DNA from: Trichomonas tenax
Lineage: Eukaryota; Parabasalia; Trichomonadida; Trichomonadidae
NCBI GenBank assembly: GCA_023091735.1
Contig: JALKBU010000079.1
Coordinates: forward strand, 1-64,000
Direction of reading: 5' to 3'
Length of the DNA stretch: 64,000 bases
Shown: one piece after another, positions 9,301 to 17,762 of the stretch
How the letters are laid out: each line of letters opens with the position of its first letter
How positions within the stretch are numbered: the stretch's first letter is position 1
Translations under genes and position numbers: made by a program
Notes under the pieces: generated by a model
Told to the model about the DNA's origin: nothing
Database searches by the model: none
What the model saw: the letters and a program-made list of their open reading frames with translations, nothing else

Positions 9301-10839
9301 GGATCTAATTTTGTATCGCTTTTAATTGTCACAGATCTCGACACAAGATACACAAAGCACTCTGAGATAACAGCATCAGGATGCACAACTTTTTCAGTGA
9401 ATGTATCGCACGCATTGCTTAGTTGCAACACTCCGGGAATTGCAACAATTCAAGCTTCAGCATATGCATTGAGAGCAACTGCTAAGATTCACGTCGAAGA
9501 GAAATTTGAGCTCCTCTGTGCTCCTGAAGTTATAATATGTCCTGGAGCTTACTTCGAATTTAAGTCTCGTGGTGATATTCCATTCACATTGGCATCAGAC
9601 AATGGCACAGTTATCTCAATTGATGGCTATTTCGCGAAATCGATTTATATGGAAGGTTCTGCAGTTGTTAGAGCGTATTCTGGTGTTCAAAGTGTCTCAG
9701 TCGTTGTTGAAGTTGTAAATCCGGCTTCATTATTCCTCAATAGAACCGCTTTGTTTGTATTTAGAACAGTTATGGTCGACAAATACGGAAGATTCTATTC
9801 GTCGCTTCAGGGTATAACGTTTTCATTGTCTGGACAAGGATTCACAAGTGGAAGTTTTGACAATCTTGGATATGTTCAAATTTCGACATCAGTAAACACC
9901 AGTGCTGAAGTGAAACTGAGCGCATCAACAGCATTGTTTAACATGGAAAGAACATTCACTGTTTCAACGATGGCTTTGATTTCACCATCAGGAAACATAA
10001 CAGTTATGAAAGGAGCACAAATTCCATTCACGTGCACTTCATCAAGAAGCGATTGGACTGTTTCTGATGCTAAAGTTGCAAAGATCGCAGGAAATGGACA
10101 ATTCAAAGCATTGCACACAGGAACAACAACAGTTTCATGCGACAAAAAGCTTACAACTGATATCTCAGTCATTTCAATGAAGTCTCTCAAACTTGAGAAA
10201 GTTGAGGTTGATCATTTCGAAGCTGTTCCAATCTTTGATGTTGAACCTACATCCAGAATCTATTATCCTTCAGATATCGCTTTGTTATGCACATGGGACA
10301 GCGAACAATGCGGAAGAGTCAGACAAATTGTCAACACAAGTGGTTTCTATTGTTCTGTTGAGAGATTGAAGCACTCCAAATGTCCTGAATTTTCAACATT
10401 AAAAGCGACAATAATTGCTCCATCATCAGGTATATCATTGAGCGCGCAGCAGAAGATTCCATTCATCGGTCTCGTTGACTTTGGTGTTCCAAATTGGCAT
10501 GTTTTCAATATGGATAAAGAAACGCGAAAGTCAGTTATTGATTTGAACTTTGGCCAAGATCTTCTTGATTTTGCTCATCCAGAGGGATGGTCTGTGTCAT
10601 TCAGAGGCCACCAAGCAATTGTTCGTGCTCCAAGCAAATTTAAAGGTACAGAAACAGTAACATTTAAACATAGAGACAGCGGAGAAAAACTGAGATTGAG
10701 ATTCGAGATCGATTCACATACAAAGAATGATGTAAGAATAGGATTTTCAATTCTCAATCATTTAACAGATTTCGCTATATTGATTGCAGCTCTTGCAATC
10801 ATCGCAACTATCGGAATTATATCATGGCGTTATAATTAA
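6328..10839 (+). CDS. NUP210: Nuclear pore membrane glycoprotein gp210 (Nup210)
   Basis: The protein has 1503 aa. An upstream in-frame TTG (6310) is rejected in favour of ATG 6328, which places a signal peptide at residues about 9-28 (ILTFFFVFSSSA). The N-terminal domain matches the gp210 pattern: INALLPFRRDNTAVMPF, then CVNWSSSNPSIIKVSP, then VFAESEDGQRQSCNVYTDEI. A long run of beta-rich Ig/BID_2-like repeats follows (for example GVSPGNTTVRAI, TGTTTVSC). A single C-terminal transmembrane helix (about 1476-1498) is followed by only a few residues (SWRYN). Known family role: lumenal ring of the nuclear pore, anchored in the pore membrane. The protein is shorter than vertebrate gp210 (about 1890 aa) and its cytosolic tail is almost absent. 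TGACA motifs at 6294-6327 precede the start. Confidence 0.85.
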   Translation: MSANFKPQFKTTILTFFFVFSSSAIKLSHINALLPFRRDNTAVMPFFILSNLENSCVNWSSSNPSIIKVSPIYENGKCSKSANIEVLYIGMNRMNTLVFAESEDGQRQSCNVYTDEIKQIEILTSTRTIYVDTLPQIISIQGFDGKQNIFTSIGHEANWLYDTKYFLLDKSSTPKNPLNPTLSLKGISVGKSTIQTKLNNLVATAEIAIVEQINLFPPNYIRVLPDIDLPFKLCTTYTTVASQCKQIKRNSNFVFKSSDNSIITINNDGKSHTHAIGVASITASDVLSDDNSATTVVNVTLPYSGFQKKQYILQGTEPVFNPKVFDEYGAEIYGADQIKWTIEGDWTQLGENIITFRYFTFSFTVVVVVCSPISINPQLIVLPPQSEWFTYELTGGSGFFNISILDKNLADVGNRQIKSFAAIGETKLVAVDQMIEGLKEEATVLVSHVKSAYILMHKRELYVGDAFEPQCKFTSESGHNYSVPLQYEAISTNVLIIDHQMIAKSPGFAGIYCSSRNAKTQEILVSVINPLEYEVRGRASPNSHIPLHYTGGPLKWEGQSPPDVKIECGDAEASVSRHFFSLAREFSGNCTLKIANKVTNLNPIPLQTSVSFEMEVSKFSYLRIFPVDPSSNASEICNLVPSNLIISNEVKNVYRVIPNHVISFNIFCFDSRDNIINYYSANTITFTADDSFIERALIDEDIGNSVYKTKVTKTIEVLAHTNNAIDSSISIRAIEPIVVESSKMVYYSKGMITEFAVTGGSGHFKVMGQSAQIFDNGSLIVRPPTVGRFEYVITDVCTDALPVKTYLDIVTIDHLEIDCPRKVIVNSEVIITVNAYTITGRLIPESSLESTNIELLDPKYVERISFNKWLYKPDTLGDKEATATAKGCSKVSKIITVVDPIVVNSTYVVMLPQDIVEISLISTNFDVTLVSDDNSIARVFGFSIVGVSPGNTTVRAIIPDEPTFPPAIVHVRVLRPIELIIERSSDVVIAGGSNFVSLLIVTDLDTRYTKHSEITASGCTTFSVNVSHALLSCNTPGIATIQASAYALRATAKIHVEEKFELLCAPEVIICPGAYFEFKSRGDIPFTLASDNGTVISIDGYFAKSIYMEGSAVVRAYSGVQSVSVVVEVVNPASLFLNRTALFVFRTVMVDKYGRFYSSLQGITFSLSGQGFTSGSFDNLGYVQISTSVNTSAEVKLSASTALFNMERTFTVSTMALISPSGNITVMKGAQIPFTCTSSRSDWTVSDAKVAKIAGNGQFKALHTGTTTVSCDKKLTTDISVISMKSLKLEKVEVDHFEAVPIFDVEPTSRIYYPSDIALLCTWDSEQCGRVRQIVNTSGFYCSVERLKHSKCPEFSTLKATIIAPSSGISLSAQQKIPFIGLVDFGVPNWHVFNMDKETRKSVIDLNFGQDLLDFAHPEGWSVSFRGHQAIVRAPSKFKGTETVTFKHRDSGEKLRLRFEIDSHTKNDVRIGFSILNHLTDFAILIAALAIIATIGIISWRYN

Positions 10840-10924
10840 TTATATATATTTTTTATATAAACTTTTATAGAATTATTATTTATGATATCAAACAAAAAAT
10901 ATATTTTACATAACAAAAAAATAA

Positions 10925-13171
10925 CTATTTTGGATTTGGAATATCCCAATATTCCATTGTGTTATCTGCAAACAATCCAGCGACTTTATCAATTGGTCCA
11001 TCTTCTTTCGATTTGATTGCTTTTATTGAGACCAACTTTCTCTCTATTTTTGCAATTTGTGTATAAGAGCTGTCGTTTGGTGTTCCAACAAAAACTCGTG
11101 TTGTTGTTGCAAGTGCGAATGTCGTATCACTGATTGCTGTCATCATCGTCATGTTTGTTTTGTCGTGTGGGAATTTCTTCGGTTTATCATCTTTGCTGAC
11201 GATCCAAAGGAATCTTCCGAACGCAAGATGAAGAACGTTTTCAGACGAACACGCGCATCTCGGCATTGACAAGAAATCATATGAAGTGACCGGTTTTCCT
11301 TCGAAATCAAACACATGTAATTGCCTCTTGCAAACGATATAGACTGCATTGGAAGTGATATGAAGTGATATAGGATCAGTGATTCTAAGCAAAATTTGAG
11401 TTTGAACTGCAAGTGATTTGTGGTAATGCAATATAATGAGTTCGTTCTTGACAGACAAAGCAGCAATTCTTCTCTTGCAAGCAGATATTCCTACACATTG
11501 TATTGGGATCTGTGCTAAAAGAGAACTGTCTGCAAAGTTGTAAACTTCGACACCTGTCATCGATGCAATTGCAACGATTCCGTTTTCGAATGTCACCATG
11601 TTTCCTGAAGGAAGAGGAGGAACTTCAGTGAATTGTATTTTCAGATTCACAACTTCAGCTTTTGTTGTATCACTCCATTCTATTGCTGCACTTCCATCTT
11701 TCGTCCAGTAAACATTTCTCGGTGGATGTCTGAATGGACGAATTTTGAATGTCACTTCATTATTCTTCAGCGAAATTAATTGGAATGTTCCATCAGCAAG
11801 TCCGCAGGCAATGTTGAAATCGGACATTGACATGGCGATGCATATAGGACAAGGAATTGTTATCGATGAAGTATCATTTTTATCGATAGGTTTAAGTGTT
11901 ATATTTCCTGTGATATCAGATACCGCAAACTTCTTTTCATTTATCGCAACGCTTGCAACAGCATTTTCCCAATTTGTGTCGAAAACTAACTCAAATGTTT
12001 CATCATTAGGCGCTGCTCTCATGATTGTAACAGTGAGTGATGTTGAAGCAATAAAACAGTCATAACTTCCTGCTCTGTAATAATCGTGTGCAAGAATTTT
12101 TGCTGGCGCCAACCATCTCGCTCCGTGCTTGTTTGTAACATCATCATCACTAAACACAAATGATATAGGAAGTGGTTCTGCCTTCTTTTTAAGTGGCCTG
12201 AACGAGATATTTGGATGTCCAGGAACAGCAAACAAATTCGAATAAAAATCGATATCGAAACTTGGCGCTAAATTAATTGTCGCTTTAGAAGAATTTGTGC
12301 AAATTTTTCCATCATATGTCATATACACGAAATCATCTTCTGTCGCTTCCAGTCTTACTATTGGTTCAATAATTGATCCAACTTGTTTTATTCCGCTTTG
12401 TGAAACTTGAAATATTTGACCTTTGTTATTCGATATTATAACATTAGATGTATTAGCGCTGGATGACAAAACAACACCTGTCATTCCTCCAATAGACTTA
12501 TGCGGGCTGATGGAATATATATCTGGTCCAGAAATGAAATAATTGCTGTTTAAAAATATCGATGTTTGCGCAGTTGTAATAGAGAAAGGACCATTGAGAA
12601 TTTCTTTTGTATCGAAGTTTATTATCCACGAGGATATCAGTGCATCATCATTCATGTAATGATACACAAGAAAAGCGGCGGAATTTGATGCAATTGTTCT
12701 CTGGCCTTGGAATTTCTTGCAAGGACAGAACCTTTTGATGTTCTGCATAGTTTTTGGGGGCCATGAAAGTTCAATTTTAGGTGAAGAAGGCCTAGAAATC
12801 GATTTAACAACTCCTTTTTCTGAAATGATGTGTGCATGACCGAATTTGTCGTACAGAAGGCAGTAAACTTGAAGTACGGTGTCATTTATTTCAGCAGATG
12901 ATGTTATTGTTAAGCCGCTTTTATTCAATGTTAATAAATGCGAAAATTGGTCTTCTGTAATAACAGCAAACTGTAATTCGACATCATTTCTTCGCTTTGG
13001 AATTAACACTTTCGTTATTATCATTTTAAATTGTTGGTTTGCAATTTTTTTCAATGTTTCCATTTCATAAACGCGAACAGAGTCGATATAATGAATTACA
13101 ACCATTCCCTTTCCGTAGTGATATCCTAAATACATCGAGCCATAGCTTCCGTATTCAGGAAATCGATTCAT
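10925..13171 (-). CDS. Large beta-propeller (WD40-like) protein
   Basis: The protein has 748 aa from ATG 13171; an in-frame GTG six codons upstream is not used. The sequence is a succession of short beta-strand blades ending in hydrophobic-aromatic motifs (GKGMVVIHYIDSVRVYEME, IACGLADGTFQLISLKNN, GIVAIASMTGVEVYNF, SNAVYIVCKRQLHVFDFEG, GLFADNTMEYWDI). This fits two divergent seven-bladed propellers, although canonical GH...WD dipeptides are mostly lost. Proteins of this type scaffold trafficking, ciliary or RNA complexes; which applies here cannot be told. It converges with gp210, with 85 bp between their stop codons. Confidence 0.75.
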   Translation of the reverse strand: MNRFPEYGSYGSMYLGYHYGKGMVVIHYIDSVRVYEMETLKKIANQQFKMIITKVLIPKRRNDVELQFAVITEDQFSHLLTLNKSGLTITSSAEINDTVLQVYCLLYDKFGHAHIISEKGVVKSISRPSSPKIELSWPPKTMQNIKRFCPCKKFQGQRTIASNSAAFLVYHYMNDDALISSWIINFDTKEILNGPFSITTAQTSIFLNSNYFISGPDIYSISPHKSIGGMTGVVLSSSANTSNVIISNNKGQIFQVSQSGIKQVGSIIEPIVRLEATEDDFVYMTYDGKICTNSSKATINLAPSFDIDFYSNLFAVPGHPNISFRPLKKKAEPLPISFVFSDDDVTNKHGARWLAPAKILAHDYYRAGSYDCFIASTSLTVTIMRAAPNDETFELVFDTNWENAVASVAINEKKFAVSDITGNITLKPIDKNDTSSITIPCPICIAMSMSDFNIACGLADGTFQLISLKNNEVTFKIRPFRHPPRNVYWTKDGSAAIEWSDTTKAEVVNLKIQFTEVPPLPSGNMVTFENGIVAIASMTGVEVYNFADSSLLAQIPIQCVGISACKRRIAALSVKNELIILHYHKSLAVQTQILLRITDPISLHITSNAVYIVCKRQLHVFDFEGKPVTSYDFLSMPRCACSSENVLHLAFGRFLWIVSKDDKPKKFPHDKTNMTMMTAISDTTFALATTTRVFVGTPNDSSYTQIAKIERKLVSIKAIKSKEDGPIDKVAGLFADNTMEYWDIPNPK

Positions 13172-13785
13172 AATATAAAATTGTGTCACGTTTTTATAAT
13201 TTTAAAACGTTCATCATAAATTTATTTCTATATCTCACAACCATTATAGCAATATAATACTACTATAGTATATTGTAAATATCATAAACTCGCATTATGA
13301 ATACCATCTTATGATTAGAGAATCGCATTTTTATTATGAGATTTTTGATGGTCGAAAATCAAGATTCTTCATAACACGCATATGATTTTTCGGCATTTGA
13401 TTCCTATAACAATATAGTAGATTACTATTAGATTATATTTACTTAATTAGTGATGAATTATTTTGGACTTCTCCAAATGAAAAACACATTTTTTCCTTAG
13501 GTATTTTATTAATATATTAAAATCATAATTTTCGAAATAATGAATACGATTTGGAAACATTCTATTAGTAATATAATATAATTGTATCTTACTAGGTTCT
13601 ATTTATATAGGAACTTATGAATTATTCTACATTTTCAATAGAGATAATCACATTTTTACTTTGCCGATGATAAATCAAAATTTTACTGAATCACAATCAC
13701 TCATCTCTATGATATTATGTTCTTCATCATTGATAAACAGTTCAGTAATACCGAAAACAATATATTTACAAACAAACAAATGAAT
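13172..13785. other. Gene-free spacer
   Basis: AT-rich, with no coding frame seen. Near its right end is AATCACAATCACTC. The 13181-13200 stretch (CGTGACACAATT on the minus strand) is the probable promoter of the gene on the left. Confidence 0.5.
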
Positions 13786-15207
13786 TTATTCTTTATTTAA
13801 TTGCGCCTTCAGTTTTGCATATCTGGCGTTCTCTGAATCAATGAAGTTGAGGAAGTTCGTCCATTGCTTCATATAGTAGTTGTCTTCGTTTTCTCGTTGT
13901 TTATCAGCAACAGAGTTATCTCGTTCTTCAGCCACTTCTGTAGCGTTAGCAAGTAATCTCATTTTATCTTCTTCGATTTCAAGACCTTCTTCTTGTCTTC
14001 TATTCAATTCTTTTGCTCTCTCAGTTATATTCTGTCTGAGCTCATTCTTTGATAAGTCAGCAAGTTGCTTGCGAGCAGCATCAGCAGCAGTGACAATGAG
14101 ACTAGCAATGATATCATACCTTTGAGTGACAATTTCTTTCCTTTCTTCTTCTCTTGTTTCCTCAGGGAGCGGTACTTTGTTTCCGAATATAAACATATGT
14201 AGTTCCTTCCTTTTGTCTCTGAGTTTTTCTGTTTTCTCCAAATCCAAGATTTCAATAAGTTTTGAGCTATAAAACTCATTGCAATGTTTCCTCAATGTGA
14301 GATCCAATTCATTGCATAATTTGACAACTTCAAAGTGTTGTTCGCCTTTAGTACCGATAGTATCTCCTGACTGTGGATCAATGTATCTAAAGACAGGTTT
14401 AGAATCTGATTTAAAGCCCTGATATCGACCTCCATTTGCTGTGTCAATGATTGCTTCGACTGAATTAAATGTTTGCCCATAAGTATACAAGAATGTGTAA
14501 AGAAGCAGTGCTGGATTTAATCTAAGCTTTGAATCAGATGTCTGAACAACAGATAAAAGCAAATTGAAGACTAAATTTGATGATAATCCACCTTTAGAAT
14601 TATCATTTAATTCCTTTTGATCTAAAATCAATTTAAGCAACATGAATACTGGATAAAACGATGGATATGTTGATAAAACATTTTCAACACGTTCTATATT
14701 TAAGATTCCATTTATTTGATTGTAACTAATATCGATGGGGAAGTCGTAAGTAGCGTCTCTCGCTTTAATAATTGGTGTTCTCGCGTGTATATATTCGAAT
14801 TTTGTTATAATACCTTTGATTTTAAGTTGAAGTCCAACAGATTTCAAAATCAAATCTGCGTAATTTGAATCTTTACATATGTAATCATTAGGAGTTAATA
14901 AAACGAGATCTATGTCGCTATATGGTAGATTCGCATTATATGCGGTAGATCCGAAAGGTAGAATCACGAATCCTGGTCTTAATTCGGCAACAGTGTTACT
15001 TATGAGATTTATAACTGTTGAACGCGCAATTTGTTCTGCTTTTGATGGAAAAATCCATTGCCCAAAATCAACTAATTCTGCATTTAAGTTTTCGTAAGGA
15101 TCTTGTGTGTCGTAGTAATAGCTCTGCATCCAGGGAGGCCGGCAAGGTGATTTTTTGATATCTCTTTTTCTAACATTTTTAAACTTTTCATATAAAACTG
15201 GCTGCAT
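13786..15207 (-). CDS. Non-canonical poly(A) polymerase, TENT4/TRF4 (PAPD5/7) type
   Basis: The protein has 473 aa from ATG 15207. A nucleotidyltransferase core is clear: PFGSTAYNANLPYSDIDLVL carries the helical GS turn (86-87) and the two metal-binding Asp (98, 100), and the third Asp is at 159 (FPIDISYNQ). The PAP-associated region follows (LLKLILDQKELNDNSKGGLSSN, the TRF4-like G-G-[IL]-S-S signature). From about 350 the C-terminus is a long, highly charged coiled coil (AADAARKQLADLSKNELRQN...KQRENEDNYYMKQW) not typical of the family. Known role: adds 3' A tails to nuclear RNA, in yeast as part of TRAMP, feeding decay. The N-terminus (SPCRPPWMQSYYY) is short and basic. Confidence 0.88.
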   Translation of the reverse strand: MQPVLYEKFKNVRKRDIKKSPCRPPWMQSYYYDTQDPYENLNAELVDFGQWIFPSKAEQIARSTVINLISNTVAELRPGFVILPFGSTAYNANLPYSDIDLVLLTPNDYICKDSNYADLILKSVGLQLKIKGIITKFEYIHARTPIIKARDATYDFPIDISYNQINGILNIERVENVLSTYPSFYPVFMLLKLILDQKELNDNSKGGLSSNLVFNLLLSVVQTSDSKLRLNPALLLYTFLYTYGQTFNSVEAIIDTANGGRYQGFKSDSKPVFRYIDPQSGDTIGTKGEQHFEVVKLCNELDLTLRKHCNEFYSSKLIEILDLEKTEKLRDKRKELHMFIFGNKVPLPEETREEERKEIVTQRYDIIASLIVTAADAARKQLADLSKNELRQNITERAKELNRRQEEGLEIEEDKMRLLANATEVAEERDNSVADKQRENEDNYYMKQWTNFLNFIDSENARYAKLKAQLNKE

Positions 15208-15839
15208 TATAATTAAATGAGCAATTATTTCAATGATTCTCTAAAATAAGAAAAATTTACATGGGTTTATCTATTGTTAGCCGACAAACACATTTATTTG
15301 TTGAAAAAATATTCTTCAACATATCAAAACCAAACATTTGTGATGTAATTAGATGCAAGTTATATATTTCCTCACTTTTCTCATTATATACAGCATACAA
15401 TTGTTAATTTATTTTCAATATTTTGCAAATATATCTATAAACTATATTTATAACGATCAATGAATTTTTATTCTTATTTTGGGTATCCTGACGCAATTAA
15501 AGAAATGAAAAACAAAATATTGATATTTTATGAATATATTTCTTATGTATTTTTTAAAATCATTCATTCATGATGTAATGACGATGCTTGACTTATTTGT
15601 GACATTTGGAAACCAATATTTACTTATTGTAAAATATATTTTTCAATAGCATTGTATTTGAGAAAGGAATAGTATGTGCTCATGATGAATTGACTAATGA
15701 TAAAAAATACTGTTTTTAATGAAAATAAATAACAATATAGAGCTTAAATATTCAATGACAATGCAGTAAATACAAACAAAATTGACAGCATTAATATATA
15801 TTTGTTTCAAACATGATGTTATGCTAATAGAATTTCAAA
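15208..15839. other. Gene-free spacer
   Basis: Very AT-rich; I see no gene, tRNA or repeat. It is flanked on the left by the start of the TENT4-like gene and on the right by the 3' end of the next minus-strand gene. Confidence 0.5.
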
Positions 15840-16436
15840 TTATTCTTCTTCAGCATATTCTCTTTCTTGAGCTTCATAGTAATCCTTATATTGATGTCTT
15901 GCAGCTCTTCTACGCTGCTTATCAAGGAATCTGCAGTGTTCGATAGTAAATTGCTTAGTTTTAAGCATATACCATTTATCAATTGGATCTCTGTTGAACT
16001 CTCTGTTGACTCTATCGATTTCACTAGCTAAATGTTCTGACTTTCTTTTCAGTTCCGTTCTCGCAGTTTCAAAGGCATCAAAAGACATTATATCGTTTTC
16101 ATACGGTGTAAAGCATCTATTTATCTTCTTTGTTGAAGGAATCGGAAGTTGTTTTCTTGAAATAACAGTTTCAGATCTCAACGAATTCATTTCTGCAAGA
16201 AATTCAATAGGCTCAATACCAGCGCCTTCACCTTCCCAATAAGACTTATCTATGTATTCTGGATCACGTCGGTTATCAAACTGCTCGAGAACTACAGTAT
16301 TCGTGAGTGTTTGGGTGACTGGAGTGAATCTTCTCCTTGGTGTCTCCGGGGGATGAAGAGTCGGGGGCTTCTGCCCACGTGACTCATACCATTCTCTCCT
16401 GTGCTTCTCAGCGCGCCGAAGAAAACCAGCACGCAT
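15840..16436 (-). CDS. Hypothetical charged protein, 198 aa
   Basis: The frame starts at ATG 16436. The protein is Arg/Glu-rich: a basic, Pro-containing N-terminus (MRAGFLRRAEKHRREWYE, then PPTLHPPETPRRRF), an acidic middle (YWEGEGAGIEPIEF), and a predicted helical, coiled-coil-like C-terminus (about 120-198, KRKSEHLASEIDRVNREF ... YYEAQEREYAEEE). I recognise no family; a cytoskeletal or RNA-associated role is possible but unsupported. A full TTTACATGTCA motif begins 32 bp upstream of the start. Confidence 0.7.
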   Translation of the reverse strand: MRAGFLRRAEKHRREWYESRGQKPPTLHPPETPRRRFTPVTQTLTNTVVLEQFDNRRDPEYIDKSYWEGEGAGIEPIEFLAEMNSLRSETVISRKQLPIPSTKKINRCFTPYENDIMSFDAFETARTELKRKSEHLASEIDRVNREFNRDPIDKWYMLKTKQFTIEHCRFLDKQRRRAARHQYKDYYEAQEREYAEEE

Positions 16437-16964
16437 TTATGTACGTTAAAAAATTTTAATCGTCGAATTTACATGTCAAAATATTTTCCGAATTTTGACG
16501 CCTCATCAATCATTTCTTCTCCGCCACTATCTCCACTTGTATAAGTACAAAACAATATGAGCGTACATGAAAATGTGATATAGGAAGTTTACCACCCTTA
16601 AGAATGCTCAATATTTGTGCTCATATTCGAAACAATTATGATATAAAGTTCAAACAAGAAGATGATTCATGAGCCAAGGGTCAGAAAATAGATTATAGAG
16701 TTACACGACAATAAAGAATATTTTGATCGATATCAAAATTATTTCCCGTATAACTCCGATAATCATGTTCATTGTGAACTGCATCAAGAAGCTAAACTTA
16801 TTTTTGATGTATCCAGGTAATTGCTTGCTGTTTTAGATCAAACAATTCTAGATGATACGTAAATGATTTTCTGGCATGTAATCACAATGTTCAATAATTA
16901 TGACACGTAAAGTAAACTTTTGATCATAAAATTTTGACAACACAAAAATCTCGTTAATTTTGTT
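16437..16964. other. Divergent promoter spacer
   Basis: The spacer lies between minus-strand ATG 16436 and plus-strand ATG 16965. It holds TTTACATGTCA at 16468-16478 on the left side and TGACACGTAAAG (about 16909) plus TTTTGACAACAC (about 16932) on the right side. No coding frame is seen between them. Confidence 0.5.
16468..16478. promoter_or_regulatory. TTTACATGTCA promoter motif
   Basis: Exact copy of the recurrent 11-mer, 32 bp upstream of the minus-strand start at 16436 (sense TGACATGTAAA). Confidence 0.5.
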
Positions 16965-17708
16965 ATGGAAGAGGATGGATTCAAGGAGTGGCCACCTCTT
17001 GATTCGGTATTTAATAACGCTTCAATAGACAATCATTACAAAGAGGAAAAAGCTCAGCACCCTATATATATTCGAGCAATTACAGATTATTTTTTAATGA
17101 TTATTACTATTGATGAATATCGAGAGGCATTCTCAAACATTAGGAATCTGATGCGTGTTTTCCCCAAAGGAAGATCTGTTAATTCAAATTATCTCGATTT
17201 CTTTACACTATTCGATAAAGTCATCACTGAAATTATGAAGGCATCAGAAAACATGGCGCCGTATCTATTTCACAACCAACCAAAGTCATATTATGTTTTA
17301 TACAAATTAAAATTATCGATATTAGAAAAAATAGCTCCAGATTGGATGCCAACGGTTCAAAAGTATGTGTATGTCGTTCCGCATGAAGATGATCCTTACA
17401 TTTCCATACCTAAAATTGATGAATTTTCGCAGATTGTTAGTAAGTACTTTACACATATTGATGAAGTTTTAAATTCGTTATCACTTCCTATATTTGTAAG
17501 AATAAAGGCTAATAGAGCATTAAGAAGAGAAAAAATCAGGAAAGAGCAGTTAAACAGTTCTGCTGGCCAACTCAATGTAATCCTCTCTAAGCTAAATCAC
17601 ATTTCAGACAGAAGATCACAGTTAGAAAAGGCAATTGAAAATTTGAATCTTTTAATTCAAGCTTCATACGAAAGGCTGTTTCATACTAATATCAAATTAG
17701 AATTTTAA
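16965..17708 (+). CDS. Hypothetical protein, 247 aa, helical with C-terminal coiled coil
   Basis: The frame starts at ATG 16965. An acidic N-terminus with WPPLDS leads into a helical middle. The last about 70 residues look like a coiled coil (KANRALRREKIRKEQLNSSA ... SQLEKAIENLNLLIQASYERL). I recognise no family. It is a clean frame with typical local codon use and TGACA-type motifs upstream. It is convergent with the ankyrin gene, with 54 bp between the stops. Confidence 0.7.
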   Translation: MEEDGFKEWPPLDSVFNNASIDNHYKEEKAQHPIYIRAITDYFLMIITIDEYREAFSNIRNLMRVFPKGRSVNSNYLDFFTLFDKVITEIMKASENMAPYLFHNQPKSYYVLYKLKLSILEKIAPDWMPTVQKYVYVVPHEDDPYISIPKIDEFSQIVSKYFTHIDEVLNSLSLPIFVRIKANRALRREKIRKEQLNSSAGQLNVILSKLNHISDRRSQLEKAIENLNLLIQASYERLFHTNIKLEF

Positions 17709-17762
17709 TATGTTTTTTGTTATTTGAATATTAATGTAAATATATATTAGATTAAATACAAT

